Shown: positions 20,649 through 29,430 of the stretch, piece by piece | Position numbering within the stretch: the stretch's first letter is position 1 | Layout: the number at the start of each line of letters is the position of its first letter | DNA from: Desulfomicrobium apsheronum | Lineage (GTDB): Bacteria > Desulfobacterota > Desulfovibrionia > Desulfovibrionales > Desulfomicrobiaceae | Direction of reading: 5' to 3' | Length of the DNA stretch: 64,000 nucleotides | Assembly (NCBI RefSeq): GCF_900114115.1 | Contig: NZ_FORX01000001.1 | Coordinates: 372,001-436,000, forward strand | Notes under the pieces: model-generated | Seen by the model: only the letters and a program-made list of their open reading frames with translations | Databases searched by the model: none | What the model was told of the DNA's origin: nothing | Position numbers and translations under genes: made by a program

Positions 20649-20677
20649 TTGACGCCCCATGTGCTTTTATATAACTA
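20649..20677 (+). promoter_or_regulatory. promoter of the tandem tRNA-Ser genes
   Basis: TTGACG at 20649-20654, a 17-base spacer, then TAACTA at 20672-20677, about 19 bases before the tRNA. A T-rich ATTTTTTG precedes the -35 element. The same ATTTTTTGTTGACGC string recurs at the rplU promoter. Confidence 0.55.
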
Positions 20678-20695
20678 GCCACTTCTTCAATGAAC

Positions 20696-20792
<97 letters not shown>

Positions 20793-20797
20793 CCCCT

Positions 20798-20888
20798 GGA
20801 GGGTTGGCAGAGCTGGTTGATTGCACCGGTCTTGAAAACCGGCATGCCTTTGCGGGCATCTGGGGTTCGAATCCCTAACCCTCCGCCA
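20798..20888 (+). tRNA. tRNA-Ser (TGA)
   Basis: Acceptor stem GGAGGGT pairs with ACCCTCC, followed by G and an encoded CCA. The anticodon loop is CTTGAAA between CCGGT and ACCGG, giving TGA. The variable arm is long (GCATGCCTTTGCGGGCATC). It lies 6 bases after the first tRNA-Ser, so the two are co-transcribed. Confidence 0.97.
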
Positions 20889-20900
20889 CTTGCACTTGTT

Positions 20901-20934
20901 CCGCTGGAATCCTTAAGATTTCGGCGGTTTTTTA
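20901..20934 (+). terminator. rho-independent terminator after tRNA-Ser pair
   Basis: Inverted arms CCGCTGGAAT and ATTTCGGCGG pair around a short loop and are followed by six T. It lies 12 bases after the second tRNA. Confidence 0.7.
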
Positions 20935-20961
20935 TTTGGTTTCCCGTCCCGTCCAATTGAT

Positions 20962-20992
20962 AAGAGGCCCGGCTTTGCAGTCGGGCCTCTTT
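20962..20992 (+). terminator. second strong hairpin after the tRNA-Ser pair
   Basis: AAGAGGCCCG and CGGGCCTCTT form a perfect 10-bp stem followed by a pyrimidine-rich stretch. It is probably a backup terminator that isolates rfbC. Confidence 0.6.
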
Positions 20993-21139
20993 CTGTTTCT
21001 GAGGTGAAAATTCGGTGAGATCGAATTGGCCGATGCCGGACAAGCTGCTCGATGCGCGCCTCTTTGGGCCCGTCTTGTCTTGTCGGCCTGGTCTGTGAGT
21101 CTCGGGTGTTGGCGCGTCGGATTGCGATCCTGGACGGCA

Positions 21140-21166
21140 TTGTTTTCCGGTTGCGCTTGCTATACT
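21140..21166 (+). promoter_or_regulatory. promoter for rfbC
   Basis: TTGTTT at 21140-21145, a 15-base spacer and TATACT at 21161-21166, with an extended -10 TG one base upstream. The predicted start near 21173 leaves a short leader before the AAGGAAGG ribosome binding site at 21193. Apart from this, 20993-21139 shows nothing else I can identify. Confidence 0.5.
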
Positions 21167-21207
21167 CCAAAAAGCTCTCAATCTCCGACTACAAGGAAGG
21201 CCATATT

Positions 21208-21759
21208 ATGGATGTGACCCGGACGAATATTCCAGGAGTGCTGCTTTTTGAGCCCAAGGTTTTTGGCGATCACCGAGGTTATTTTTGCGAAACCTACAGC
21301 CGCCGAGAGCTTGCCGCTCTCGGACTGGATGTCGACTTTGTGCAGGCCAACGAGGCTTTTTCCGCTCAGGCCGGGGTGTTGCGCGGACTGCACTTCCAGG
21401 CCCCGCCCATGGCTCAGGCAAAGCTGGTTCGGGTGGGGCGGGGCGCCGTCTATGACGTGGTGGTCGATATGCGCAAGGGATCGCCGACCTTTGGCCGATG
21501 GCAGGGGTTCACTCTCAGCGCCGTCAATTTTCTGCAGTTGTTCATTCCGGCGGGATTCGCCCACGGGTACATGACCCTGGAGGCAGACACTCAATTTCTC
21601 TACAAGGTCGACCAGTTTTACTCGCCCGAGCATGATGGCGGGATCTCGTGCCTGGACCCGGATCTGGGCATTGACTGGCCCGGTCTTGCGCCGATCATGT
21701 CGGACAAAGATCTGCGATTGCCGTGTTTTGCGGATTTTGATTCTCCGTTCTCCATGTAG
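21208..21759 (+). CDS. rfbC: dTDP-4-dehydrorhamnose 3,5-epimerase
   Basis: This 183-residue RmlC-type cupin has FGDHRGYFCETYSR near the N terminus, the catalytic His region GVLRGLHFQAPP, and IPAGFAHGYMTLEA. It epimerises dTDP-4-keto-6-deoxyglucose in dTDP-rhamnose synthesis for surface polysaccharide. I chose ATG 21208 after AAGGAAGG. The frame is open back to 21052 but reads through promoter sequence. It stands alone here, without rfbA, rfbB or rfbD. Confidence 0.93.
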   Translation: MDVTRTNIPGVLLFEPKVFGDHRGYFCETYSRRELAALGLDVDFVQANEAFSAQAGVLRGLHFQAPPMAQAKLVRVGRGAVYDVVVDMRKGSPTFGRWQGFTLSAVNFLQLFIPAGFAHGYMTLEADTQFLYKVDQFYSPEHDGGISCLDPDLGIDWPGLAPIMSDKDLRLPCFADFDSPFSM

Positions 21760-21875
21760 GGCATTGGGTGATTGCCGAGCGAATTGGTATGGTAATACCC
21801 GCGCCGGCCGTGAATTTTCATGTATTGCGAGGGGGTTAGCCTGCGATGGAAGATCGTGATTTTTTTCATTATCTC

Positions 21876-21904
21876 TTGACACAGGACGACCCTCTTGAAT
21901 ACAG
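21876..21904 (+). promoter_or_regulatory. putative promoter of the qrc operon
   Basis: Consensus TTGACA at 21876-21881, a 17-base spacer and ATACAG at 21899-21904. The -10 is weak, but the position about 65 bases before qrcA is suitable. Confidence 0.4.
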
Positions 21905-21968
21905 GTTGGCAATTATTCCGTGTCCGTTTTTTTCAAATTTCATCTCAACGCGGTAGGAGGAGAGGACT

Positions 21969-22508
21969 GTGGCAAAATGCAAAAGCTGCGTGGTGTTGCC
22001 ATTCCTGGTTGGTTTGGTGGCATCGATCGTGCTTGGTTGGTGGGGCTTTCCCAAAGTCCTGTACAGTCAGAAGACCCAACCCATCCGGTTCGATCACGTC
22101 GTGCATGTGGAAGATCAGGCCATGGCATGTGAAGATTGTCATGCGTTTCGGGATGATGGCTCCTACGCCGGCATGCCCACCAACGCGAACTGTGTCGGGT
22201 GCCATGAGGATGTTCAGGGGGAAGATCCTGATGAGGCTCGCTACGTGACCGAGTACGTGCAGCAGGAAAAGGAAGTTGAATGGCTGGCTTATCAGACGCA
22301 GCCGGACAACGTGTACTTCTCTCACATCGCGCACAAGGAACTTGACTGCACATCATGTCATCCTGACGTGGCCAACATGAGCACCCCGCCTGTCTATTAT
22401 GAAAACAGGCTTTCGGGCTACAGCAAGGACACCATGAAGATGTGGCAATGCGAAGAGTGCCATGCCCAAAGTGGCGCCAGCAACGCCTGTTTTGTCTGCC
22501 ACAAATAA
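21969..22508 (+). CDS. qrcA: QrcA, multiheme cytochrome c subunit of menaquinone reductase Qrc
   Basis: This 179-residue protein has one N-terminal hydrophobic anchor (VVLPFLVGLVASIVLGWWGF). Five CXXCH heme sites follow: CEDCH, CVGCH, CTSCH, CEECH and CFVCH. QrcA receives electrons from type I cytochrome c3 in the periplasm. Published Qrc is described as carrying six c-type hemes, and I see only five canonical sites. The start is GTG 21969, eight bases after AGGAGG. qrcB follows 18 bases later. Confidence 0.93.
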   Translation: MAKCKSCVVLPFLVGLVASIVLGWWGFPKVLYSQKTQPIRFDHVVHVEDQAMACEDCHAFRDDGSYAGMPTNANCVGCHEDVQGEDPDEARYVTEYVQQEKEVEWLAYQTQPDNVYFSHIAHKELDCTSCHPDVANMSTPPVYYENRLSGYSKDTMKMWQCEECHAQSGASNACFVCHK

Positions 22509-22526
22509 GAGAGGAGTGGATTTACG

Positions 22527-24587
22527 ATGGGACTCGACAGAAGAAGCTTTATTTCTTTGGTGGCTGGCGGTGTAGCGGGCAGCCTCTTCACTCCCGTAAT
22601 ATGGAAAACCCTGGATGACGTGTCCATCTGGACACAGAACTGGCCCTGGATTCCGCGGCTGCAGTACGGCGAGGAACTGACGTTTCCGGCGCTGTGCAAG
22701 CTGGGCTCGGACGCCTACGGCGTCAAGGTCAAGACCGTGGGCGGGAGGCCCGTCACGGCCGAGGGCAATCCGGATCATCCCTTGAGCCTCGGCGGCATCT
22801 GTCCTCTGGGCGCGGCCAGCGTGCATCTTCTTTACAGCCCTTCCCGGGTCAAGAACCCCAAGCTCAAGGATGGTTCCTCTTTCAAGGACATCACTTGGGA
22901 CGAAGCGGAAGAGCTGCTTGCCGGGAAGATCAGGGACGCTGGATCGAACATGGCCATGATCAGCGGTGACGAGACCGGTTCCGTGACGGATGTGCTGTCC
23001 GGTCTGGTCGGCAAGGCCGGTTCGGATAACTCTTTTTTCATGCCCGGCGAGAGCGCCCCGGCGGCGGCTGCCCTGGCCATGCTCGGCGGTGACGGCCAGG
23101 TCGGCTACGACATCGAAAATGCGAATTACGTGCTTCTGCTCGGCGCCGACGCACTGGGTTCCTGGGGCAACGTGGCCCGTAACGGCAAGGCATTTTCCGC
23201 CAGCCGCGAGAAGGGCGTCAAGTTCGTGTACGTCGGGCCTGCCCAGAACGGCACCTCTGCCGTGGCCGACAGCTGGGTTCCCTGCAATGCAGGCACCGAG
23301 CCGGTCCTGGCTCTGGGACTTGCGGCGGTCATAGCCGCCACGAGCCGTGACCGTTCGTCTTGGGCCGGTTTTGCCTCTTTCGCAAAATTTGTGCAGGCGT
23401 CCTATCCGCTGGACAAGGTGGCCGAAATCACCGGTGTCAAGGCGTCGGTCATCACGGGCTTGGCTCAGGAACTGGTCCGGGCCGGACGGCCGCTGGTTCT
23501 GACGGCCGCCGAAGCCGGACAGGGCCTGGGCGCGTTCGAGCTTGCCGCAGGGATGAGCCTGAACATGCTCCTGCAGCGCGTCAATACGGTCGGCGGTGTG
23601 CGGATTTTGCCCTGGGCCCCCAAAGTGGTCGAGGCTGCCGCCGACAAGAAGACAATGCTCGCCAATGACCTTGTTGCATACTTGAGCACCGTGGCCGACG
23701 GCGGCGCCGAGGCTCCCGCGCTGCTCATGGTTTACGGCGCGAATCCCGCCTACGCCCTGCCGAATCTGACCAAGGCGCAGGCCGCCCTGGACAAGGCCGG
23801 TTTCGTGGTTTCCTTCAGCTCGTTCATGGATGAAACGGCGGCCATGGCCGACCTGATCATGCCTGACAGCTACGCCTTTGAACGCCTTGATGACGCCTAC
23901 TCCCCGTATGGTTCGGGCCAGCCCAACTATACCGTGGCCGCGCCTGTCATAAAGCCGGTTTTTGACACCAAACCCGCCGGTGATGTTCTCCTGGCCGTGG
24001 CCGCCAAGGCCGAGTTGGACCTGGGCTTCGAGTCTTTTGAAGACGTGGTCAAGGCCAAGGCCGAAGCGCTGGGCGCGGATTTCGACGAAATGGTCGAGGG
24101 CGCGGCCTGGGTTTCGGAAGAGTTTCCGGCTCAGGACCTGGCGTTGTGGACGACTCCTCTGCAGGAACTGGCCGTTGCGGCCAAGGACGGCACGAGCCTG
24201 ACCCTCGCTCCTGTGCTGCGGCTCAAGATCGGCAGCGCCAAGATAGCCATTCCTCCGTTCAACACCAATGCCATCCGCTTTGACGAAATGCTCGGCAACG
24301 ACATGTACGTGCTGCTCAACGCGGCCACGGCGAAAAACCTTGGGTTGAAAAAGGACGATGCCGTCAAACTCGCCAGCTCCGGCGGGGAATGCAAGGCCCG
24401 TGTGCGCATTTTTGAAGGCGTGATGAATGATACCGTCGTGGCCCCCCTGGGTCTTGGCCATACCGCCTGGGACGCTTTTTCCAGAGACAAGGGAGATAAC
24501 GTTTACAAACTGCTGGCTGCCGATACCGAAGCAGAGTCCGGGCTGTCCCGGTTCGCAACGGTGCGTGTCACTGTCAGCAAGGCGTAG
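22527..24587 (+). CDS. qrcB: QrcB, molybdopterin-oxidoreductase-like subunit of Qrc
   Basis: This 686-residue protein has a twin-arginine signal (LDRRSFISLVAGGVAG) and the fold of the molybdopterin oxidoreductase family. It lacks the N-terminal Fe-S cysteine cluster and a clear metal ligand. That matches QrcB, which is described as not binding molybdenum. It is a structural or electron-transfer subunit of the periplasmic arm. It lies between qrcA and qrcC and is exported by Tat, probably together with QrcC. Confidence 0.93.
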   Translation: MGLDRRSFISLVAGGVAGSLFTPVIWKTLDDVSIWTQNWPWIPRLQYGEELTFPALCKLGSDAYGVKVKTVGGRPVTAEGNPDHPLSLGGICPLGAASVHLLYSPSRVKNPKLKDGSSFKDITWDEAEELLAGKIRDAGSNMAMISGDETGSVTDVLSGLVGKAGSDNSFFMPGESAPAAAALAMLGGDGQVGYDIENANYVLLLGADALGSWGNVARNGKAFSASREKGVKFVYVGPAQNGTSAVADSWVPCNAGTEPVLALGLAAVIAATSRDRSSWAGFASFAKFVQASYPLDKVAEITGVKASVITGLAQELVRAGRPLVLTAAEAGQGLGAFELAAGMSLNMLLQRVNTVGGVRILPWAPKVVEAAADKKTMLANDLVAYLSTVADGGAEAPALLMVYGANPAYALPNLTKAQAALDKAGFVVSFSSFMDETAAMADLIMPDSYAFERLDDAYSPYGSGQPNYTVAAPVIKPVFDTKPAGDVLLAVAAKAELDLGFESFEDVVKAKAEALGADFDEMVEGAAWVSEEFPAQDLALWTTPLQELAVAAKDGTSLTLAPVLRLKIGSAKIAIPPFNTNAIRFDEMLGNDMYVLLNAATAKNLGLKKDDAVKLASSGGECKARVRIFEGVMNDTVVAPLGLGHTAWDAFSRDKGDNVYKLLAADTEAESGLSRFATVRVTVSKA

Positions 24588-24629
24588 CACTTCCTTTGGG
24601 CACCTGGAGAAAATAAGAGGATATTCACA

Positions 24630-25400
24630 ATGCAAGCAATAGAATTCAAAGTAAAATGGGGCATGCTTGTCGACCTTGACAAGTGTACCGGGTGCGGTGC
24701 CTGCACCGTGGCCTGCCGGGCGGAAAACAACCTTCCCCCCGAGGCCGACGCAGCCAACAAACTGCGCACCAACGACTGGATGAACATATACGAACTGTCC
24801 AACGAGAAGCCTTTCCCCGACCATGAGGTCGCCTATCTGCCCCGGCCATGCATGCAGTGCGGTCATCCGTCCTGTTCCACGGTCTGCCCGGTAGTGGCCA
24901 CCCTGAAGGACGAGGAAGGCGGCATCGTCAGCCAGGTCTATCCCCGCTGTATCGGTTGCCGGTACTGCATGGCGGCCTGTCCTTACCATGCACGTTATTT
25001 CAACTGGTTCGATCCAATCTGGCCCGAAGGCATGGAAAAGGTCCTGACTCCTTATGCTTCGGCCCGTCCGCGTGGCGTTGTCGAGAAGTGCACGTTCTGT
25101 CACCATCGCTTCATGGCTGCCAAGGAACAGGCTCGCATGAACGGCGAAGACCCGACGGAATTGGCCGAGGACGCATACATCCCCGCCTGCGCCGAGATTT
25201 GCCCGACGGGTGCGATCAAATTCGGGGACCTGAACAATTCCGAGCATGAAGTCAGCAAGCTGGCTGCAAGCAAGTACGCTTTCCGCCTGCTGGAGAAACT
25301 CGGCACCGATCCTCAGGTCTATTATTATTCCAAGCGTGAGTGGGTGAGGAAGCTCGGGGACAATTACCTGAAGAATGCCAAGGGGGGCGAACATGTCTGA
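24630..25400 (+). CDS. qrcC: QrcC, periplasmic iron-sulfur subunit of Qrc
   Basis: This 256-residue ferredoxin-like protein has four cysteine groups: CTGCGACTVAC near the N terminus, CMQCGHPSCSTVC, CIGCRYCMAAC and CTFCHH with a distant CAEIC. These would hold up to four Fe-S clusters, as in the DmsB/NrfC family. It has no signal peptide of its own, so export with QrcB is likely. It carries electrons from QrcA toward QrcD. Its last 8 bases overlap qrcD. Confidence 0.93.
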   Translation: MQAIEFKVKWGMLVDLDKCTGCGACTVACRAENNLPPEADAANKLRTNDWMNIYELSNEKPFPDHEVAYLPRPCMQCGHPSCSTVCPVVATLKDEEGGIVSQVYPRCIGCRYCMAACPYHARYFNWFDPIWPEGMEKVLTPYASARPRGVVEKCTFCHHRFMAAKEQARMNGEDPTELAEDAYIPACAEICPTGAIKFGDLNNSEHEVSKLAASKYAFRLLEKLGTDPQVYYYSKREWVRKLGDNYLKNAKGGEHV

Positions 25401-26628
25401 TAGAGCGTACTGGCCCGAAGGGGTGGAGCGTTGTTCTGTTGGGAAGTTCCTGGCCTGGTTGGGCGTGATCAGCATCTTCCTCGCGTGGGGAGGGTACGGC
25501 GCGTTCAAGGTCCTGGGAACCGGTATCGGCGTGACAGGCCTGGACAACTATTTCGGGTTCGGCCTGTGGATCACCTTTGACTTGGCGGTCATCGCCCTGG
25601 GCGCCGGAGCCTTTTTCTCCGGATTTTTGCGGTACATCGTCCGCATCGACGAACTCAAGAACGTCATCAACCTGGCGGTCATCGTCGGATTCCTTTGCTA
25701 CTCCGGCGCCATGCTGATTCTGGTGCTCGACATCGGTCAGCCGCTCAGGGCCTGGTTTGGCTACTGGCATCCGAACGTTCACTCCATGCTGACGGAAGTC
25801 ATCTTCTGCATCACCTGCTACTGCACGGTGCTGATCATCGAATATGTGCCGATCATCCTGGAAAACCGCAAGATCAACCAGAACAGGTTCTGTCATCATC
25901 TTGCTCACAACTTCCATGTCTACATGCCGCTTTTCGCCGGCATCGGCACTTTCCTGTCCTTCTTCCACCAGGGTTCCCTGGGCGGCATGTACGGCGTGCT
26001 CTTCGGCCGTCCGTTCGTGTTCCGTGAAGGCTTTTTCATCTGGCCCTGGACCTTCTTCCTGTTCATCTCTTCGGCCATCGCCGCCGGACCCGGCTTCACC
26101 ATGCTGTGTGCCGCGATGATGGAAGGCATCACCGGGCGCAAGCTGGTCAGCTATGACACCAAGAAGCTCCTCGGCAAGATCTCCGGTCTGCTTCTGTGCG
26201 TCTACATCTTCTTCAAGATCATCGACACCTACGCTTGGGCCAAGGGCATCCTGCCCGGCATGGGCCTGACCTTCGACGAGATGTTCAGCAGTGAGCATGG
26301 ATACGGCAAGATCCTGCTGTGGCTCGAACTCTTCTGGTTCGGCGTAATCCCGGCCGCGTTGCTGGTCACTCCCGCCGTGCGCAATCGTCCGTGGCTCATG
26401 TACAGCGCCGTCGTCATGGCCGCCATTGGCGTCACCATCAACCGTTTCGTATTCACGGTTCAGGCCTTGGCCATTCCGGTCATGCCTTTCGACCGTTGGA
26501 CCACGTACGTACCCAACTGGGCGGAATGGTCCACCTCGCTCATGATCGTCGCCTACGGATTCCTGGTCATGAGCATCTCCTACCGCTATTTGCCGATCTT
26601 CCCTCAGGAAGTGAAGCTCAATAAGTAG
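25393..26628 (+). CDS. qrcD: QrcD, NrfD-like membrane subunit of Qrc
   Basis: This 411-residue protein has about ten predicted transmembrane helices of the NrfD/PsrC family. It forms the membrane module where menaquinone is reduced. I chose ATG 25393 (MSDRAYWPEG), preceded by GGGGGG inside the end of qrcC. The longer start at 25375 overlaps qrcC further without a better ribosome binding site. A strong terminator follows, so the operon is qrcABCD only. Confidence 0.93.
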   Translation: MSDRAYWPEGVERCSVGKFLAWLGVISIFLAWGGYGAFKVLGTGIGVTGLDNYFGFGLWITFDLAVIALGAGAFFSGFLRYIVRIDELKNVINLAVIVGFLCYSGAMLILVLDIGQPLRAWFGYWHPNVHSMLTEVIFCITCYCTVLIIEYVPIILENRKINQNRFCHHLAHNFHVYMPLFAGIGTFLSFFHQGSLGGMYGVLFGRPFVFREGFFIWPWTFFLFISSAIAAGPGFTMLCAAMMEGITGRKLVSYDTKKLLGKISGLLLCVYIFFKIIDTYAWAKGILPGMGLTFDEMFSSEHGYGKILLWLELFWFGVIPAALLVTPAVRNRPWLMYSAVVMAAIGVTINRFVFTVQALAIPVMPFDRWTTYVPNWAEWSTSLMIVAYGFLVMSISYRYLPIFPQEVKLNK

Positions 26629-26644
26629 AGATGGTTGTCACAAG

Positions 26645-26672
26645 AAAAAGGCCCTTCGGGGCCTTTTTTTTT
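26645..26672 (+). terminator. rho-independent terminator after qrcD
   Basis: AAAAAGGCCC, a TTCG loop, then GGGCC followed by nine T. It lies 17 bases after the qrcD stop. Confidence 0.9.
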
Positions 26673-26768
26673 GGGGGGGATGACAAATGCTTGGCATCTG
26701 TGTTCATTACCTGTGTGCTGTCGAGGTTTGATGGACCGGACATGAGGCGGCAGCCTCAAGGAGTTGGC

Positions 26769-27884
26769 ATGAAGGATGCGGAAAACGGGCGCCAGGTCGC
26801 CATTGATGTTGCCAGGGCGCTGGGGCTCTTGCTTGTCTATTACGGACACTTCGTCGAACAGATCATGTATCTGAAAAATCCTGCCGCCGCCGTGCATTAC
26901 AAGTGGATCTACTCATTCCACATGATTCTCTTTTTTGTTCTTTCAGGGTGGGTGAAGGGCGCGCGGCCAAGCGTTCCGCCCATTCGGAAATTCGTGCAAA
27001 CGACCTTGGCCGGGCGGATCGCGCCGTACCTTTTTTTCAGCGTCACGCTGGCGGCCTTGTCGCTGGTGTTCTCGGGCTGGTTCCCCATGCTCGATCTCTC
27101 GGGCGTGCACGGTTACTTCAAGGCCGTCGTGTCCACGGCCCTGGGCTTCCCCCTCTTCAACGTCCCACTGTGGTTCGTGGCTTGTCTGGTCAGCGTGGAG
27201 TGCCTGCATCGCCTTTTACAGCCGTATTTGAATTCTCCTTTGCGAATCATGGCGGTTGCCCTTGTCTGTTATGTCGGCGGTTTTGCCCTCAATGAGCAGT
27301 ATTTCTTTTTCGGCCAGAACGTGAGTTTCTGGCTCATGCACGAAGTTCCCGTTGTCTATGCGTTTTATCTCGTGGGCGTGCTGCTTGGCAGGAGTGGATT
27401 GCCGGGGCGCGTTTCGGTTGGCGCGGCAGCGGCAATTTTCGTGGTGGCCCTGGCTGCGGTTCATTTCACGTATGACCTCAACCAAGGCCCGTTCAGGTAC
27501 CTGCAGGCCGTGATCATCCTGCTTTCAGGGCATGGGCATTTTCTGTGGTTTCCTTTCACCGCCTTGGCGGGGACCGCCATGATCATGGCTTTGGGACGTG
27601 TGCTGCACAACGTCTCCCTGCTCGCTTTTTTTGGGCGTAATGCCATCATACTGCTCGGTTTGAACGGGGTGTTCTATCATTTTGTCAATCCTCCCGTGGC
27701 CGCGTGGAGCGTCACCTATCTTCCTCCGGATGGCTTAAGCGTGTTTCTCGTGAGCGCCTTGGTGACTCTCGTGAGCTTTGGACTCAGCCTTCCGGTCATT
27801 CACGCGCTTAACCATGCCTTGCCTCAGCTGGTGGGCAAGCCTCGTGCGGCGGGTCGGTTCTTTGGCCCGCTGATCAGGGAGTAG
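26769..27884 (+). CDS. acyltransferase-3 family membrane protein
   Basis: This 371-residue integral membrane protein has about ten hydrophobic helices. Its N-terminal part reads VAIDVARALGLLLVYYGHFVE and is followed by YSFHMILFFVLSGW, the typical acyltransferase-3 pattern with an H in helix 1 and an FF-x-LSG motif. Members O-acylate sugars of surface polysaccharides. I chose ATG 26769 because AAGGAG lies 5 bases before it; the frame is open back into the qrc terminator. The MFS gene follows 6 bases later. Confidence 0.8.
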   Translation: MKDAENGRQVAIDVARALGLLLVYYGHFVEQIMYLKNPAAAVHYKWIYSFHMILFFVLSGWVKGARPSVPPIRKFVQTTLAGRIAPYLFFSVTLAALSLVFSGWFPMLDLSGVHGYFKAVVSTALGFPLFNVPLWFVACLVSVECLHRLLQPYLNSPLRIMAVALVCYVGGFALNEQYFFFGQNVSFWLMHEVPVVYAFYLVGVLLGRSGLPGRVSVGAAAAIFVVALAAVHFTYDLNQGPFRYLQAVIILLSGHGHFLWFPFTALAGTAMIMALGRVLHNVSLLAFFGRNAIILLGLNGVFYHFVNPPVAAWSVTYLPPDGLSVFLVSALVTLVSFGLSLPVIHALNHALPQLVGKPRAAGRFFGPLIRE

Positions 27885-27890
27885 CGGCCC

Positions 27891-29126
27891 GTGCTCTTGC
27901 GTGCCAGGACGGGGAACGGTCGCGGGCAGGCCAGCGAGGACGGACTACGGCGAACGCTGCTGACCCTCAACGTCTTCGCGGCACTGAAGATGACCCTTTT
28001 CCCCATGGCCATCATCACCCTGTTCTGGAAGGACGAGATCGGCCTGACCCTGACCGAAATTCTGACCCTTCAGGTGTTTTTCTCCCTGGCCAGCGTGATC
28101 ATGGAGTATCCGTCCGGGTACGTCAGCGACCGCCTGGGTTATCGTTGGGCGCTGATCACGGCCTGCGTCTTCGGCATTATCGGCTGGGGCTGGTATCTGG
28201 CCGCGGGGACCTTCTGGGGAGTGCTTGTCGCCGAGTTGCTGCTGGGCGTCTCTTACGCCTTCATCAGCGGATCGGACACGGCGCTGCTTTTCGAGACCTT
28301 GCGCGCCAAGGACCGGGTGGACCTCTACACCCGCTGCGACGGGCGCATGGTCGGATGGGCTCAAGGAGGAGAGGCTGCGGGCGCGCTCTTTGCCGGACTC
28401 ATGTACGCGCACTGGCCGCTGTTGCCCTTCGTGGCTCAGATCGGGATCTGGACCCTGGCTCTGGGATTGTGCCTGACCTTGAAAGAACCCAAGGCGGAAA
28501 GCGGCGGGCCGGTGGTATCGCATCTGGCCGAAGCGTTGCGGGTTTGCAGATTCGCCTTCCGGGAAAGCTCGGCCATCCGGGCGACCATCATGAACGGCAT
28601 GCTTCTGGGGCTGGCTTCCTTCTATATGGTTTGGCTCATTCAGCCCTATATGCAGGAATGCCTGGTTCCCGTGACCTGGTTCGGACCGGCCTGGGCCGGG
28701 GCCAATCTGGTTGTGGCCCTGGCTGCCGCAAACAGCCATCGGGTCGAGGGCAAGCTGGGCGCGGCCGGCATGCAGGCGCTTTTCTTCGTGCTGATCGTCG
28801 TGGCGTATCTTGGACTTGGAACCGTCACGGCCGTGGGAGGTTTTTTGTTCTATTATCTGCTTACGGCCATGCGCGGGCTGCAAGGCCCGCTCATGCGCTC
28901 GCGCTTGCAGGCCTTGAGCAGCCGGGCGAACAGGGCCAGCATCCTGTCGCTGCACAGCCTGGCCTTCCGCACCGGGTTCGTGATCACCGGTCCGCTGGTG
29001 GGTTTGCTTGCCGACAGCCACGGTCTGTCCACGACCTTCCTTGTGCTGGCCATATTTTTCGCGCTGACTCTTCCCATGGCAGGGCTGAATTTTTTGCGCC
29101 ATAACCGTTCGCATTCATTGACCTGA
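27891..29126 (+). CDS. MFS transporter
   Basis: This 411-residue protein has about 12 predicted transmembrane segments. MEYPSGYVSDRLGYRWAL sits in the loop after helix 2, which is the MFS signature region. The start is GTG 27891, nine bases after GGGAG, only 6 bases after the acyltransferase gene, so the two are probably co-transcribed. The substrate cannot be inferred. Confidence 0.83.
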   Translation: MLLRARTGNGRGQASEDGLRRTLLTLNVFAALKMTLFPMAIITLFWKDEIGLTLTEILTLQVFFSLASVIMEYPSGYVSDRLGYRWALITACVFGIIGWGWYLAAGTFWGVLVAELLLGVSYAFISGSDTALLFETLRAKDRVDLYTRCDGRMVGWAQGGEAAGALFAGLMYAHWPLLPFVAQIGIWTLALGLCLTLKEPKAESGGPVVSHLAEALRVCRFAFRESSAIRATIMNGMLLGLASFYMVWLIQPYMQECLVPVTWFGPAWAGANLVVALAAANSHRVEGKLGAAGMQALFFVLIVVAYLGLGTVTAVGGFLFYYLLTAMRGLQGPLMRSRLQALSSRANRASILSLHSLAFRTGFVITGPLVGLLADSHGLSTTFLVLAIFFALTLPMAGLNFLRHNRSHSLT

Positions 29127-29133
29127 ATTCTTC

Positions 29134-29162
29134 TTCCACACGGTAAAGACGCCCCTGTGGAA
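29134..29162 (+). terminator. possible weak terminator after the MFS gene
   Basis: TTCCACA and TGTGGAA form a 7-bp stem with a 15-base loop, followed by a short GGTTTT run. It lies just after the MFS stop and before the riboswitch. Confidence 0.35.
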
Positions 29163-29204
29163 AAGGTTTTGGTTGATCCCGTTGTCTCGATGTCCTAATA
29201 CTCG

Positions 29205-29358
29205 ACCTGTTCTGCGAAACTACTTCAGGAGCAAGGGAACCCGGTGCGAGTCCGGGGCGGTCCCGCCACTGTAATCCCGATTTCGCGCGTTAAAGGCCGA
29301 TCCCGCAAAGGGAGACGCCGCGTGCGGGGGCAAGCCAGAAAACCTGCCTGAAGCAATT
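29205..29358 (+). promoter_or_regulatory. cobalamin (B12) riboswitch controlling nrdG-nrdD
   Basis: The segment holds the conserved cobalamin-aptamer core: GGGAACCCGGTGCGAGTCC, CGGTCCCGCCACTGTAA, and the B12 box GCCAGAAAACCTGCC. Outer arms CTTCAGG at 29223-29229 and CCTGAAG at 29347-29353 form stem P1. It ends about 75 bases before nrdG. The family normally represses downstream genes when adenosylcobalamin is present. Here it would turn off the B12-independent reductase. Confidence 0.93.
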
Positions 29359-29430
29359 CTCTTAACCCTCTGCACGCGGATGCAGGGCGTTGAGTTGTTC
29401 AGAAAAACGTCATCACAACTTCGAGCGAAC

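Noticed and set aside
22527-24587. QrcB as a formate dehydrogenase or other molybdoenzyme
   Set aside because: The N-terminal Fe-S cysteines and a Cys/Sec metal ligand are absent, and the neighbours are qrcA, qrcC and qrcD.
22353-25547. A 1,064-codon open frame antisense to qrcABC
   Set aside because: It mirrors the codon bias of GC-rich qrc genes, has no ribosome binding site and no domain. The same applies to antisense frames at 3131-5239, 1189-2514 and 50863-53850.
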